Assembly: GCF_027887165.1 (NCBI RefSeq)
Contig: NC_077230.1
Location: 37,585,351-37,649,350, forward strand
Reading direction: 5' to 3'
Origin: Monodelphis domestica
Lineage: Eukaryota; Chordata; Mammalia; Didelphimorphia; Didelphidae
DNA: 64,000 nt
In this document: positions 12,226 to 23,842 of the stretch, piece by piece
How the letters are laid out: every line of letters starts with the position of its first letter
Numbering within the stretch: position 1 is the stretch's first letter
Program-made: the position numbers and the translations under genes
The notes under the pieces: model-generated
The model's database searches: none
What the model was told of the DNA's origin: nothing
What the model saw: the letters and a program-made list of their open reading frames with translations, nothing else

Positions 12226-12740
12226 TTCCAGTTTAACAAGGGAATGCTTATTAATTGGGGAATGGATGAACCAGTTGTGGAATATGATTGTGATGCTACT
12301 GGAGGTGGGGGTGTGCTTTCAAGAAAAAACAACAACATGGCAAGATCTATATGAACTGATGCAAAGTGAAGTGAGAAGAGCTTGGGCACAGAGTAATGTA
12401 ATGTTGATCAACTGTGAAAGGTCTTAGTTACTCAAATCATTTCAATAATCCAAGATAGTTACAAAGGACTCATAATGGGAAAAATGCTAATCACCTCCAA
12501 AGAAATAACTAATAAACTCTTGAGTGCAAATTGAAGTATAATTTTTTTCATTTTCTTAATTTTTATTGCTTTAAAAATGAGTTAATATGGAAATATCTTG
12601 GATAGTTTTGCAAGTATAACTGACATCACATTGCTTGCCTTCTCAATGAGTGTGGAGGGAGAAAGAAAATATGGAATTCAAATTGTTTTTTAAAAGTAGG
12701 ATATTAAAAATAAGTATATTTTTAAAGTTAAAAAATGAAT
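12215..12740 (+). mobile_element. L1 3' end, old fragment
   Basis: The ORF2 terminal region ('ttaattggggaatggatgaa', then 'tatatgaactgatgcaaagt') is followed by an A/T-rich 3' UTR. It aligns with 28960-29500. It is 5'-truncated and diverged. Confidence 0.85.
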
Positions 12741-12944
12741 TTCTAGATCTAATATTACTCATTTATTAAAGAATAGTACTAGCCCTACCTCCATCATTAA
12801 ACATGGAAAATCTCCTCTGTCTTGTCCTTTCTTGGGCACACTAAGGGAGTTGTGAGGGATCAGAGGAAGTAACATTTGAAATTAGTCAGTGAAGACAATT
12901 ACTCTGAACAATTCTGACCAAGTCCATTGGATATCTGAGCCTCA

Positions 12945-13205
12945 ACCTTCTTTGTAGTGATTTTGTTATTTTTCATTGGTGTCTGACTCATCCTGACCCC
13001 ATTTGGGGTTTTCTAGGCAAAGAGTAATTTGCCTTACCCTTTTCCAGATCATTTTAAAGATGAGGAAACTGTGGCAAAGAACGTTAGGTGGCTGCCCAGG
13101 GTCACACAACTAATAAGCACCTGAGCCCAGATTTGATCTCTGGGAGATGAGTCTCCCTGATTTCCATCCTCCACTCCATCCACCACACTACCTAGCTACC
13201 CTGAG
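12945..13205 (-). mobile_element. CORE-SINE (Mar1/MIR-like)
   Basis: On plus the element reads from 'ggtgtctgactcatcctgac' through 'gatgaggaaactgtggcaaa' and 'cccagggtcacacaacta' to a tRNA-like end at 'ccaccacactacctagctac'. This is the reverse complement of a marsupial CORE-SINE; the plus-strand copy at 30365-30605 shows the same parts in opposite order. Confidence 0.85.
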
Positions 13206-14016
13206 TTCACTTGTATGTAAAATACGGAGGTCTTAGACAACAATAAAGTTTAGGTCTTTTGACAGCAGAACAGTATTCCCCTCCCCAAAGCAGACTAGAT
13301 AAATTCCCATTCTGTCAGTCTGTACCCACATAGGCTCTCCATATTCCCTATCAGACTTAAATGAACTCTTCTCTTGGAGAGTTTGACCACAAACAAGTAT
13401 TTAGTTAGAAAAGCAGTTCTAGGTCATAGACAACCTTTCATAACAACATTCGAATTCGAAAGAAATCTCTAAAGAACTGTATTTCGAAAAATGATCCCAT
13501 CGGGTGTGTCAGTTACTTGAATTAAAATATCCCCTATCTCCTTCTTACCCGGGGAAAAAAGTCGGGAAAGTAAAAACCCAAGAACGACCTCAGGGAATTT
13601 TGGACTCTCTTTTCTTCTTCCTTCCCATCTGCTAGGCGAGGCACAGTGCCTCCCGCCCTCCTTGGCTACTGTGTAGCACTCTGATCTGCTCCTGCACTTG
13701 AAGGGCCGCGATCAGGTGGCTCCGAAGCTTACTTCAAAGGCATTTTCCTCTGGGCGATGGGACCCGATTCTCCTCCGCCAAGAAGGTGTCCTCCTTCTTT
13801 CCGAGCTTAAGCTGCTCCCCAGTCAGATGATTTTCCCGTGTCCTAGGAAGGTAGTGGACACGAACCCCCAGGAAGCATAACCAAGATGCCTTATGCCTCC
13901 TTCTCTTTTCCTTCGTTCTGTACTCCAGAACGCAGTTTCGGTTTTAGGTTTTACCTCAAAACATCTGCAGCATAAATTGCCAGGCTGGACCGGGCTCAGT
14001 TTTCTTGCCTCTCAAT

Positions 14017-14026
14017 GGGGCGGGGC
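14017..14026 (+). promoter_or_regulatory. GC box (Sp1-type)
   Basis: The sequence ggggcggggc matches the classical Sp1/KLF binding consensus and lies inside the CpG-rich block. Confidence 0.5.
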
Positions 14027-14951
14027 TATCTCTCCGCCAGTGAAAGCCTAGGGCCACCCCGAAGTCCTGCCAAGAATCTGAGAATTACATGCCTGCGGAG
14101 TAGCTGGTGAGACAGATGGGTGCTGCATGGAAACTTGAGGTGATTACAGCGACTCTGATGTGATTCGAACGACTCCCCTGGGTGAAATCCTCAGATCTCT
14201 TTACCTTCCTTCACACTCACCCACCTACCCACCCCCAGTGACTGAAGCCTCATTGCCCAAAAGCGTTAGAAGTCTCTACGGCGCAGGTGAAGTCTGTCTG
14301 GAGGGAGAGGCCGGGACCCTTTGGGAACCTGCTTTTTTGTGATTTTGAGCTAGGTGGAGCAAAGCACCAGTCAAGCTTCAAGCAAGGACAGCACTGCAGT
14401 TGGGTGAGAGATAGTGGAAAAACGAGGTTGGCGTCCCCTACTGGAGAGCTGACTTCGAGGGAGACGTGGCTTCAAAGCTGCGCCCTTCTGGGTTTAGAAC
14501 CCAGTCTCTGGGCTTTTAGCTTCTCCTCGAAGGGCTATCCTTTTCGTCCAGCAGCTGAAGGTGGAGCTTTGAGGGTGTTCCTGGGGAAGAATTAGGCCAT
14601 AGTTTTCCTTCTCGGGTTCAAGGAACTGGAATCCTCACTTTTTAAAGAGAGACCCGAATGGCTCATTTCAGGTTGACTTTATTTTAAAGTATGGGGAGAA
14701 AGAAGGAATAGAGGGTGGAGAAGACGAACACTTTTTTTTTTTTAATTCCTCCCGGGACGCTAGTCTCCTTGAGAGAGGACTGTGAGCTTGGGATAGAGAA
14801 TGATTAGGTGCTGTTCCTGAAGGAGAGAGAAGACAGCCAAAGGAAAGGAGGGAGGAGCCTTTAAAGACCTAATGGCCGGGCGGACTCAATCCGACTGGAA
14901 AGGGCAGTCTGCCAACCGCACCTCCAGCGCATAACTCTGGGGCGCCCAGAA

Positions 14952-14967
14952 CCAGCAGGGGGACGCC
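14952..14967 (+). promoter_or_regulatory. CTCF-like motif
   Basis: The sequence ccagcagggggacgcc fits the CTCF core (CCASYAGRKGGC-type) with one departure, an A where the core usually has C after the G run. It is at the edge of the CpG-rich block. Confidence 0.5.
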
Positions 14968-15999
14968 TTTGACCCACATGGAGGGGAGATAAGGACTTGA
15001 CATGGCACTGATAGAGTTGTCAGCTCTTCTTCCCCACCCCCTCTGCCCCACTTGCCATCCAGAACTACTATTTGCCTCTGGTCATCTTTTTTAAAGGACA
15101 AGAAAGGTATTTGAAAGAATTGTTCTGCCTATTACAGTGTAACTAGAGCAGGTGATAGTGAAGAAATCATATTTTAAATACGTTTGAACTGAAAATACAT
15201 ATTGTATTTGGTGTCAGCTATATTAACCCTTTGTTGTTAGAGAGTTTAGTAATTATTTGGTCAGGAACAGACTGATCTGCCTTTGCATTTTAATTTTTTT
15301 TTAAAGAGAGTTTTATATAAATAGTGTCACAATTGCCAGGAAAAAAAAAATGTTTATCTTGTTAAAAGTAAAAACTATTTGAGTTCTTTTAAAGTGCTCT
15401 TGGGTACTTTTTGGTAAATACAGGTTATCCCAGGTTAGGCTTTGAATCTATATGTAAGTTATAATAATTCATATTTAGTTGCTCTGGAAGAGACTTTACT
15501 AGGCAAAAACTTACTTTGTGTTACTGTCTACACAATAATACCGCAGTGAACAAATTCTCTTTTTAAGAAAGTCAGCCTCAACTTAAAGTTAGGAAAAGTT
15601 CCATGCTCCCCATTACTTTGGCACAGATAGTTGAAGAGAAAGCAGTGGTGCAGCTTCCAAGGCAGATCAGGGAATAAGTTTGGGAAAATAGAGGGTTTCA
15701 TCCCTGCCATATATGCTGTTGCATGATTTGAAAGGCTCCCTCTATGAACCTATTGTTTGTCCAGCGGGGCTAGACCAGTATGTGGTATGAGACCCTGAGT
15801 AGTCTTAGCCCTCCCCTGCTGGAGGGAAAGGAGAGAAAGGGGATCTTGATGAGTTATGGAAAGGAATCCATGTCCTGAAGACCCCTCTGTACCCCTCATA
15901 TTCTTTGCACATCTGGTATTGAAGGCATTGTTGGATTGCACCTTTTTGGTTATTACTCAAAAGTAATTAGAACTATTTTGGATGTTCCCTGATTCACAT

Positions 16000-16210
16000 A
16001 AAACAGCAGCATGATGACTTAAATTCTGACTTTGCAGTCAGGAAGAGCTGCATTCAAACCAGTTCCTGACACATCCTGGTTTTGGGTCCATGGACAAGTC
16101 ACATAATTTTCTTGAAGCCTCTAAGGCTTATCTCTGAAGTTCTAGAATGACTGAAGATCCTTCAGTCTTCCATTGCTTGGACTAAATTATGGAGGTTTTA
16201 CTCTATACAC
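16000..16210 (+). mobile_element. Degenerate tRNA-type SINE (MIR/CORE-like)
   Basis: The order 'tttgcagtcaggaagagctg', 'cattcaaaccagttcctga' and 'ggacaagtcacataatttt' fits the tRNA-related and core parts of a CORE-SINE (compare 'ctggagtcaggagaacttga' at 30403). It is heavily diverged. Confidence 0.5.
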
Positions 16211-16918
16211 ATAAATAATCTATTAATTCATCTCTTTGTACTTGGTACTGATTTCATTATTACATTTTTTCAATCCAAGGTCAGATTTCAGTCCTCAAAG
16301 AAGCTTTAAGAGCAATGAACATGAGAATGGGAGAATAGTGGATTTTTCCTCTTAAGCAATATTCTGGATGTCATGTTTGGATGGACTCTATGGCCTTTCG
16401 ACCACCTGATTAGTTCTATAGGTAGCAAGTCTTTTGTAACTATTTGAGTTCAAAGATTTCTAGGTTTTAGAAGTGTAGAGCTACAATTTCTATACTTAGG
16501 TATAACACCTCAGAGGGAAGACAGATACTATATTCCTCTGATTTTTGTTCCCTTTTGTTTTCCTTTTTTTCCCTTAGGTAGTTCTTACAGTTGATTTGAC
16601 TTCACTTTGAAATTGGAAAGTGAACTATCCAGAAGCACTCATAGCAATTTAAACATTTAATTGTATCATTGAAGGGAAATAATAATTATATTTTTGTCAT
16701 TTGACTTAATCAACTGCCAAAATATACAATAAAGTAACTGATCAAGACTCACATGATCTCAAGGCATGTATTTTCCTATACTTAACTTCTGTTAAAGTAA
16801 TCCTATATTTTGAAGGACTAGAAAATTTATCTGTTGATTTTAAAAGTGTATTAAGTGAATATTTATCTAGCACTACAAGCTAGTTTCCCTTTATTCCAAG
16901 TACCTACTATTTGGGACA

Positions 16919-16968
16919 TCCTCCATCACCTACTTCTCAGCATTCCTCCATCACCTACTTCTCAGCAT
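16919..16968. repeat. Local 25-bp tandem duplication
   Basis: The unit 'cctccatcacctacttctca' plus 'gcatt' occurs twice in direct tandem. This is seen directly. Confidence 0.95.
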
Positions 16969-19139
16969 TAGGTCTTGGCTGTGTCCTATCTGTCTTTTGA
17001 TCCTCCAAGTGAATCCCAAGACTGATAAATATGTACCATAAACTCTGAACTATCTTTGATCATCTAAGAATTCTTGTGGACCAGATTTTAGGGAGGCATC
17101 TATGTTGATTCCCAGCCAGGGATGAGATAGTAGCAACACTGGAGGTCAGAAGTATCTGTAACTTCCAGGTATCCCAAGGAAGCCATGAGCTCCACCATGA
17201 CACTGGATTTTGTCACAAATGTGACACAAGCCTGGTCATCTTGGATACCTTCACCACCTACCTCAAACATCAGATGATATTTCATACCTCTGAATTCTAG
17301 TCTTGCCTACCTACTCTAAGTCTGATTCTTTCCTTTTCATGACATGGGATAATTTCAAATTGGAGTTAAAGTAGTCCCTGCTTTGCCATGGTGACAACAT
17401 CAAAATCCCAGAATTTCAGAACATGCAAAGACCTCTGAGTCCATCTCATTCAGTCTACAGTAACGTGTGAATTACTTATTTTGGACAAGCCATATTTTCA
17501 CATTTCATTTTATGTTTGCAGTGTTCACATGTATGCTTTCATCAACATTAGTCGACTTAGAAAGTTTGACCCTGATTAGAACAACCTGAATTGAGCTGGT
17601 TCCTTTGCATCCCACTTTAATCCATTTCCTATCTTTGATAATGCTGGATTTAGTTCCATATAAAAATGATTCATTGTTCTCTTTTGTTGTAATTTTGCTT
17701 CTGTGATTTTTATGAATAGATAATACTTGAAGGAAATGTATAAAACTTAGAGTTCCTAAAGTAGACACTTCAGCAAGACTATTTTGGCATTTGGATTTTT
17801 ATCCAATAAAGAATATGAGGTCATTTCTCTGGGAATAACATTGTTTATTAACAGATAACAAATATCTGCTAACAAAGAATGATCTCCTAAGTGGAAAAAA
17901 GAAAGTGTGAGTCCTGTCTTTTGCTTATAAAGGGAGTTGTATCCTCTTTCTGAATGGCCTGACAGCTTGAATTTAGGACTTCCCCTGACATTCCCTTTTG
18001 ATGGATATTTCAGAAGAGCAGGTGGACTTAGAGACCTTAACTTCTCCCTCATTATTTCATCACAGGGCAAGTGGGTTTCACAAGGAAGATGCCAGGACCA
18101 GCTTCCCCAGCCATGTAGCTTCAAAATTCAATAGCTAGAGCTTGCTGACTTCCCTTACCTAATACAAATAGAGAGCAAATCTCTCTATACTGCCTCTTAA
18201 CAAAAGCCAGCTCTGTGGGATGCCTTGAGGCCTGGGAAAAAATTACTTTTGACTTAGAAACTGGTTTGCCCTCAAAACCAGAGGCTTAAGGAAGGTTTCA
18301 TATAGAAATTATTATAATTTGACATTAACTTTCCTCGTTAGAAATATTGCAATGGTTGTTGGTGTGGGGAAGTGAACAATCAAGGTTCATGTGAGTGTTC
18401 AATGAAATTTGTTGTCCAATAGTCCTAGCATCTTGTAGGCTGTGTCCTATTAGACATTAGACTTAGTATTAATAACAGAATTATTCTTTACCCAAACATT
18501 ATTATTGTTGTAATACCAAAAAGGAAGAGACTATAGGTAACAACGTTAGGGCTCTCGTTAAACAAAAACAAGGAGACCTATTAAAATACTTTTAAGAAAA
18601 AAGTAGGGGCCAGTCCTTTCTTAGTCTCTGCTCCTATTGTCACAGGGGTCACTGAGGCTGAAGAGTCTCTGAAGCTTAACTAGTTTTCTGATTTGACCAG
18701 AGAAATAGTGTGTTGGAAACAGAACTAAAGCTAGGCCACTATACAATGTCACCTTTCTGATCATTATTAGGTGACTCTATAGTGATCTCCTTACCATGAG
18801 CATTAGGACAAGGAAGAATCGTTGCTGCAGGTTTACCACCATCAGTTATATAGTTTAGGCTAACTTGACCTTGTCTATTTGGCAGGAAACTAACTCTGAC
18901 ATGCCCTATCTCTGGCATGTATTTAGGGTAACAGAGCAAAGACGATCATAATGCAGCCACAGAGGATTTTTTTTGGGGAAAAAAGCAGAAAAGTAATGTG
19001 ATAGAATGAACAGAAACCATTTCTTCATGCTATATGATTTTCCTGAGTCAGGAGGAGCAAAGTTTGTTCCCTGACTTTCCTAGTTAGTTGGACTTTAGAA
19101 GGCAATGTGGAATAGTATTAGAATCAAGAGAGCAATGTT

Positions 19140-19779
19140 GGAAAGGGCTGGTTGTAGCCATATCACTCTGTGGTTTATACTCCAAAGAGATAATATTCAA
19201 AAATATTTATAGCCACACCTTGTGGTGACAAAAAATTGGAAAATGAGGGGGTGTGGCTGAATGGCTGAACAAATTGTGGCATATGTTGATGATGGAATAC
19301 TATTGTGCTCAAAGGAATAATAAAGTGGAGGAATTTCATGTGAACTGGAAAGACCTCCAGGAATTGATGCAGAGTGAAAGGAGTAGAACCAGGAAACATT
19401 ATACACAGGGGCTGATACATTGTAACACAATTGAATGTAATAATTTTCTACTAGCAGCATGCAATGACCCAGGACAATCCAGAGGAAATTATGAGAAAGA
19501 ATGCTATCCACATCCAGAGAAAGAACTGTGGGAGTAGAAACACAGAAGAAAACATGATGGGCCATATAGTTCTATGGGGATTAGGATTGGGGTTTTGATG
19601 TTAAAAGATCACTCTACTGCAAATATGAATAACACAGAAATAGGTTTTGAACAATGATACATGTATAAGTTAGTGGAACTGCTTGTCAGCTCTAGGAGGA
19701 GGAAGGGAAAAATCATGTACAAGGGAAAATATTCTAAAAATTTTTTAAAAGGACTCTAATTTGCCAATTCTACACATCA
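19140..19779 (+). mobile_element. 5'-truncated L1
   Basis: The plus strand carries the ORF2 C-terminal region (from 'ccaaagagataatattcaaa', through 'ttgtggcatatgttgatgat', to 'gaagaaaacatgatgggcc') and a 3' UTR ending near an A-rich tail at about 19750. It aligns closely with 28870-29490, with moderate divergence. Open frames at 19175-19565 on both strands are shadows of this element. It lies inside the retrovirus remnant. Confidence 0.9.
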
Positions 19780-19787
19780 CTCTAAAG

Positions 19788-20504
19788 CAGCAGTTCTCAA
19801 CCTGTGGGTCACGACCCTGGCAGGGGTCAAATGACCAAAACACAGGGGTCGCCTAAAGCCATCACAAAATACATATTTCTAATGGCTTTAGCTGCTGAGA
19901 AATCGCACTACTTTACAGCAAGATCTAGGAAAGAATGGGGACCTTGCTGCCCAAACATTGTACTAATATTAGTTACCTATCAGCAGCCCTCCCTCTATGA
20001 GGGGTGATGGATTTACCCCATTGCCTGGAGACCAGACTTGAACAGAGACCCAAGAGAGCACCCGGGCGCTGGCTCCGGAGGGGTTAAGAATGAGTCCTGG
20101 AGTGGATAACTCCTGGAGCGGATAATGGAGCCAAGTAACCCCAGCAAAGTGAAGCCTCAGCTTGAGCTGGAGGGAGCCGACAGGAAGAAGAAGGCAGCAT
20201 CTGCAGACCCCCTCCCCAGGCAGGACTTACCTCCTGATCCAGCACTCAGGCTGCCTCCTGCTGCATTAATATTTCTCAACATATAATTAAATATTGTTTT
20301 TGTGATTAATCACCATGTTTAAATTATATTTGATTTGTAGCAATGAGAATACATAATGCATATCAGGTATTTACATTCTGAATCATAACTGTAGCAAAAT
20401 TACAGTTTTGAAGTAGCCACCAAAATAATTTTTTGGTTTGGAGTCACTGCAACATGAGGAACTGTATTGCTGGGACACGGCATTAGAAAGGTTGAGAACC
20501 ACTG
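19788..20504. mobile_element. SPIN-type non-autonomous hAT transposon
   Basis: The left end 'cagcagttctcaacctgtgg' continues 'gtcacgaccctggcaggggtc' and 'aggggtcgcctaaagccatc', which follows the SPIN consensus as I recall it. The right end, reverse-complemented, reads 'cagtggttctcaacctttct'. An 8-bp target duplication with one mismatch flanks it (CTCTAAAG at 19780-19787, CTCTAAAC at 20505-20512). There is no transposase; the 717-bp body includes a GC-rich insert at about 20030-20260. SPIN elements are known for horizontal transfer among tetrapods, including opossum. Confidence 0.88.
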
Positions 20505-22419
20505 CTCTAAACCAAAAAAGAATGGCAAAGGGGAAAAAATACCTATTCTCCTATGGGTGTCTGACTTTTTATATTCTTCGAGAAATTTACTCTTATATGG
20601 AAGTTTGTTTGGGATAACTATAATAACAACCTATGACAATCATGTCTTGTTGGTACAAGAAGTATCATGCTCAGGTGCAGGTTTTAAGTGTGAACAGTGT
20701 ATCCAAAAGTCATTTCTCTAATCTTGATCACAGTTAGGGGGTGATGAAGAGTGTTTGAAAAGGCCACTGATTATTTGAGAGTTCATGATGTTGGAAATTT
20801 TGTAGTAAAAAGTCCAAACGTCCAGTCTGTACTGTAGCTTCTGTCTTGTGAAGTTAGTTCAACCTGTTTTGTAGTTCTCATATGTAAGAAGCAATAGATG
20901 TCACCCCCGAGAAAGGGTGTATATGCTGCTTTAATAGAAGGATATCCAAATAACACAGTGTAAGGAGTGATATAGGATTCCCATCTTTCTTGGTCTACTA
21001 CATAGATGGAACAAGGCTAAGGGAAGAACATTTGGCCTTTTTAGGTGGGTTTCAGAACTTAGCTTGACAATGATTGTCTTAAATCCTCAGATGTTTAACC
21101 TAACCTTAGCTTAAAGATGGTAAGAGGTATGAACTTTAGGGGTGATTCTGGGATTAGATTAGGTCTGGGAAATCACAGTATCAGTAAAATGAAATTTTCA
21201 ATCAGAATTAATATGAGCTGATGGGCCAAAACAGGAAACAATGTTTTTGAAAATTTATTGACAGAGAGGATTGTAACCTTAAATCTGAATAAAAATAAAA
21301 AAACTTCCAATGAGTAAGCTGATCAAAAATTACAGAACAAATTCTATAATGCCCAGCCTTGGGCATGTTTACAAAATCAATTTAGAAATATTCAAATGGA
21401 GTATATGTGAAAGGACCCCCACTGAATGCAAAGTTACAGAAAGCACATTAGTTAACACTTGGCAAGTTGTATTGTTAAAACAAATATGAGCTGCAACAGG
21501 GGAAATACCTAGAACAAGCTAAGGTTGTTTTACTGTATCCACTGTTCCCTGAGTGTCAAAATTATTTCACTTAAAAACATAAAGGTATAGCTGGTGGTAG
21601 AAACTCTATGAGAAGAATGGTTTCCTTCTGACATCACTTAGACCCCAGACACTCAATTTTCCTTGTACCTCTCTACACCATAATAGATTGAGTTGATGTC
21701 AGCAGAAAGAAAATGAAGGGGAAAATCTTCACTGTGAGTTATCTCAAAATCAAACACGTAAGTAGAGACACCCACGATGGTCAATTTAGCTGCCATGTCA
21801 GCTTGAATGTTCCTTCAAAAGACTGGATTGGTACTGTTTTTGTGGACAGAGGAGTCGACAATGGCTAGGGTAGCCATTGGATAGTGAGATCGTGCTTAAA
21901 AGATCTTTGATGAAGTTGATTAGAAATAACTTTACTAGTGGAGTTTTAAATCCCATATTGTAACCACAGCATCCCAAGAGCAAGATGGACTCCAAAAACA
22001 TAGTGTGAAACAGCATAAATATTTGCTCTTTTGCAAGCTTTAAGTAAGTAGGCCTGAGCACTGAGATTGGATGGAAGGGAAGCATACCAAAACATGTCAT
22101 GGCTAGAGACCATAAAACTGTGAATCAAATATCACCCCTCATAAAAGACACCATCAAAGGAAAAGATTAAATAATTTTGTAGAGGAATATTGGTAAAGAC
22201 ATCATAGAGATGCTTGACCATGTCTACCACATCTCTATTTAGTATGAGGTTACATAATCATACCAAGGTATAAGTACTGATTCAGTGATCCTGAGTTCCC
22301 AATGTTGAACCATGTTGAAATAAATCTTCTAAGATTTAAATCCTGTTCTAAGATTTGGAAATAATAAAAAAAAGTTAATGAAAGAATGAATAAAAAAGAC
22401 TGGTGCATCAGCCAATTTT

Positions 22420-22570
22420 GCCAAAATATTGTTTTCAGTTCTGGAGATGCAAATATAAAATCAAAGATAATCTCAGCCCCTCCCAGAGAGTTTACATTCA
22501 AATAGAGGGAAACAACCTGGGTTGGGCATTGGGGGTGGGGTGGCAGGGGCATGAAGTGGAGGGGGTAAAG
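22420..22570 (+). mobile_element. Fragment of an old interspersed repeat
   Basis: The stretch 'ctggagatgcaaatataaaa' through 'cagcccctcccagagagttt' and 'acattcaaatagagggaaac' resembles the start of the repeat at 62480-63450. It is short and diverged. Confidence 0.4.
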
Positions 22571-22599
22571 TCTGGAGAAAGCATAGTATCTGTAAAATA

Positions 22600-23230
22600 A
22601 TGGTTTGGATGATTTGTATAGTTGAAAGAATGGTAAATGGAGCCATAGATAGGAAGATATGTTAGCATGCCCTTTCCAATAAAAGAATTGGTTCCTAAAC
22701 TGGAAAGTGGAGAGGAGAAAGGGAGAAGGCTATGAATATGCCTTTGTCATCACTGTGTCAAAGATATTTTAGGGAGGAAAAGGAAGTGAGGTTGGATCTG
22801 GGACTAATGAACAATTCTGGCAGATATCAGGTGCAAAAAGCAGAAAAACATGAAAGATCTCTTGGCTTGCAACACTCTGAAGTTATTTGGAGATTGATAG
22901 ACCCACAAGCTTTTAAAGTCACCAGACTCAGATTTGACTGCCACACTACCACCACAATTGTAATACTTAAGTATTATTTTAACCATTTAACATGTAAAAA
23001 ACTGCTCTTTTTATTAGGTGCATATTTTTATTTTTCTAATGACAATCACAAGCCCACTATTTGACAGTATAAATGCATTTTGTATTTTTGTTTGTCATGG
23101 TTAATTCTTGGCACATTTTCATATCTACCCTTTCTACTTCATTTCACTAATTTGTGGGATAGCAGTTCTATTTCGGAAACCTATGTAATAGGAAGAACTG
23201 TCTTTTCTTTTGGTGATATAAGTACTTATT
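22600..23230. other. No gene recognised
   Basis: AT-rich sequence. An open frame at 22732-23064 (+) of 110 codons has no recognisable domain and no splice or paralogue support. Confidence 0.45.
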
Positions 23231-23842
23231 AAAATAAAAAACAGAAGTCTTCCGGTTAAGATGGCGGCTTAGAGAAAGCTAAAGTTCAGATCTCTGGAAA
23301 ACCCTTCCCGACCGATCTCAAACTATAAGCTCCTAAGGCGCTGAAATTCAAAACGATCAACAGCATAGACCCTGGAAACCCTCCTCCTGGACCTGGACCC
23401 GGATCAAAAGGTACGGCTCCCCTCAAAAGCCAGGACCCGAGATCACTCGGACCTAAGGGGTAGGAGCGCAGAGTCCAAGGCTCCCGGAAGCCGCAGCCCG
23501 GCCCAGCTCAGAGAGCAGGGTCCTCGGAACAACAACCCTCAGGGCCTTCTATCCGAGTCCCAGTGAAAGTCACTGCCTGGAGCTCCCGCTGCAGAGAGTA
23601 GGGTCGAAACAACAGCAACCCTCAGGGCGGGCAAGACAGCCTCACAGGCTGGATTCTGCTATCCAAGTCTCAGTGAAAGTCCCTGCCCTCGGAGCTGGGG
23701 GAAGCTGCAGCCCATCCCCCCGCAGGCCGACGAAACAGCCTCACGGCCAGCGATTCCGAAGGCAACTTCCGGAAAGCAACCCCACCCAGAGAGCCGGGGG
23801 GAGAGTGTAGCCTCGTGGTCCGACCCTTCCATTCCAGTTCCA

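Larger units (their letters stand above)
13540..15060. promoter_or_regulatory. CpG-rich block, candidate promoter region
   Basis: Several dozen CpG dinucleotides fall between about 13540 and 14980 in a window that is otherwise CpG-poor, and GC content is clearly raised. It contains a GC box (14017-14026), a possible donor CAG|GTGAAG near 14285 (+) and a CTCF-like site (14952-14967). No convincing coding first exon is seen: the open frames at 13698-13880, 14160-14342, 14287-14595 and on the minus strand at 14869-15101 are short and unrecognised. It may be the promoter and non-coding first exon of an unseen gene or a lncRNA. Direction is unknown. Confidence 0.55.
15061..17700. other. No gene recognised
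   Basis: Ordinary AT-rich sequence with a possible SINE at 16000-16210 and a small duplication at 16919-16968. Short open frames (15528-15710, 15750-15941, 17100-17285 and 17505-17768, all minus) show no family features. Confidence 0.5.
17700..22300 (-). mobile_element. Endogenous retrovirus remnant, ERV1/gamma-like (fossil)
   Basis: On the minus strand, 21750-22110 resembles the RNase H part of a retroviral pol gene, and about 20800-21150 resembles the C-terminal half of integrase, in the expected order. The short stretch at 18740-18940 lies where env would be, but I cannot confirm it. The element is old and broken many times. It is interrupted by an L1 3' end (19140-19779) and a SPIN-type hAT (19788-20504). 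No LTRs were identified with confidence at its ends, so the limits are rough. Confidence 0.5.

Noticed and set aside
17100-17285. A 61-codon open frame on the minus strand that looks protein-like
   Set aside because: I considered a processed pseudogene fragment, but no family could be recognised and no flanking poly-A or target duplication was seen.
17756-18124. A 122-codon open frame on the minus strand
   Set aside because: No recognisable domain; it lies next to or in the fossil retrovirus region and overlaps another open frame on the plus strand.
18739-18939. A 66-codon open frame on the minus strand, protein-like in composition
   Set aside because: Its position fits the env side of the fossil retrovirus, but I cannot match it to any family. 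It is mentioned only as part of that element.
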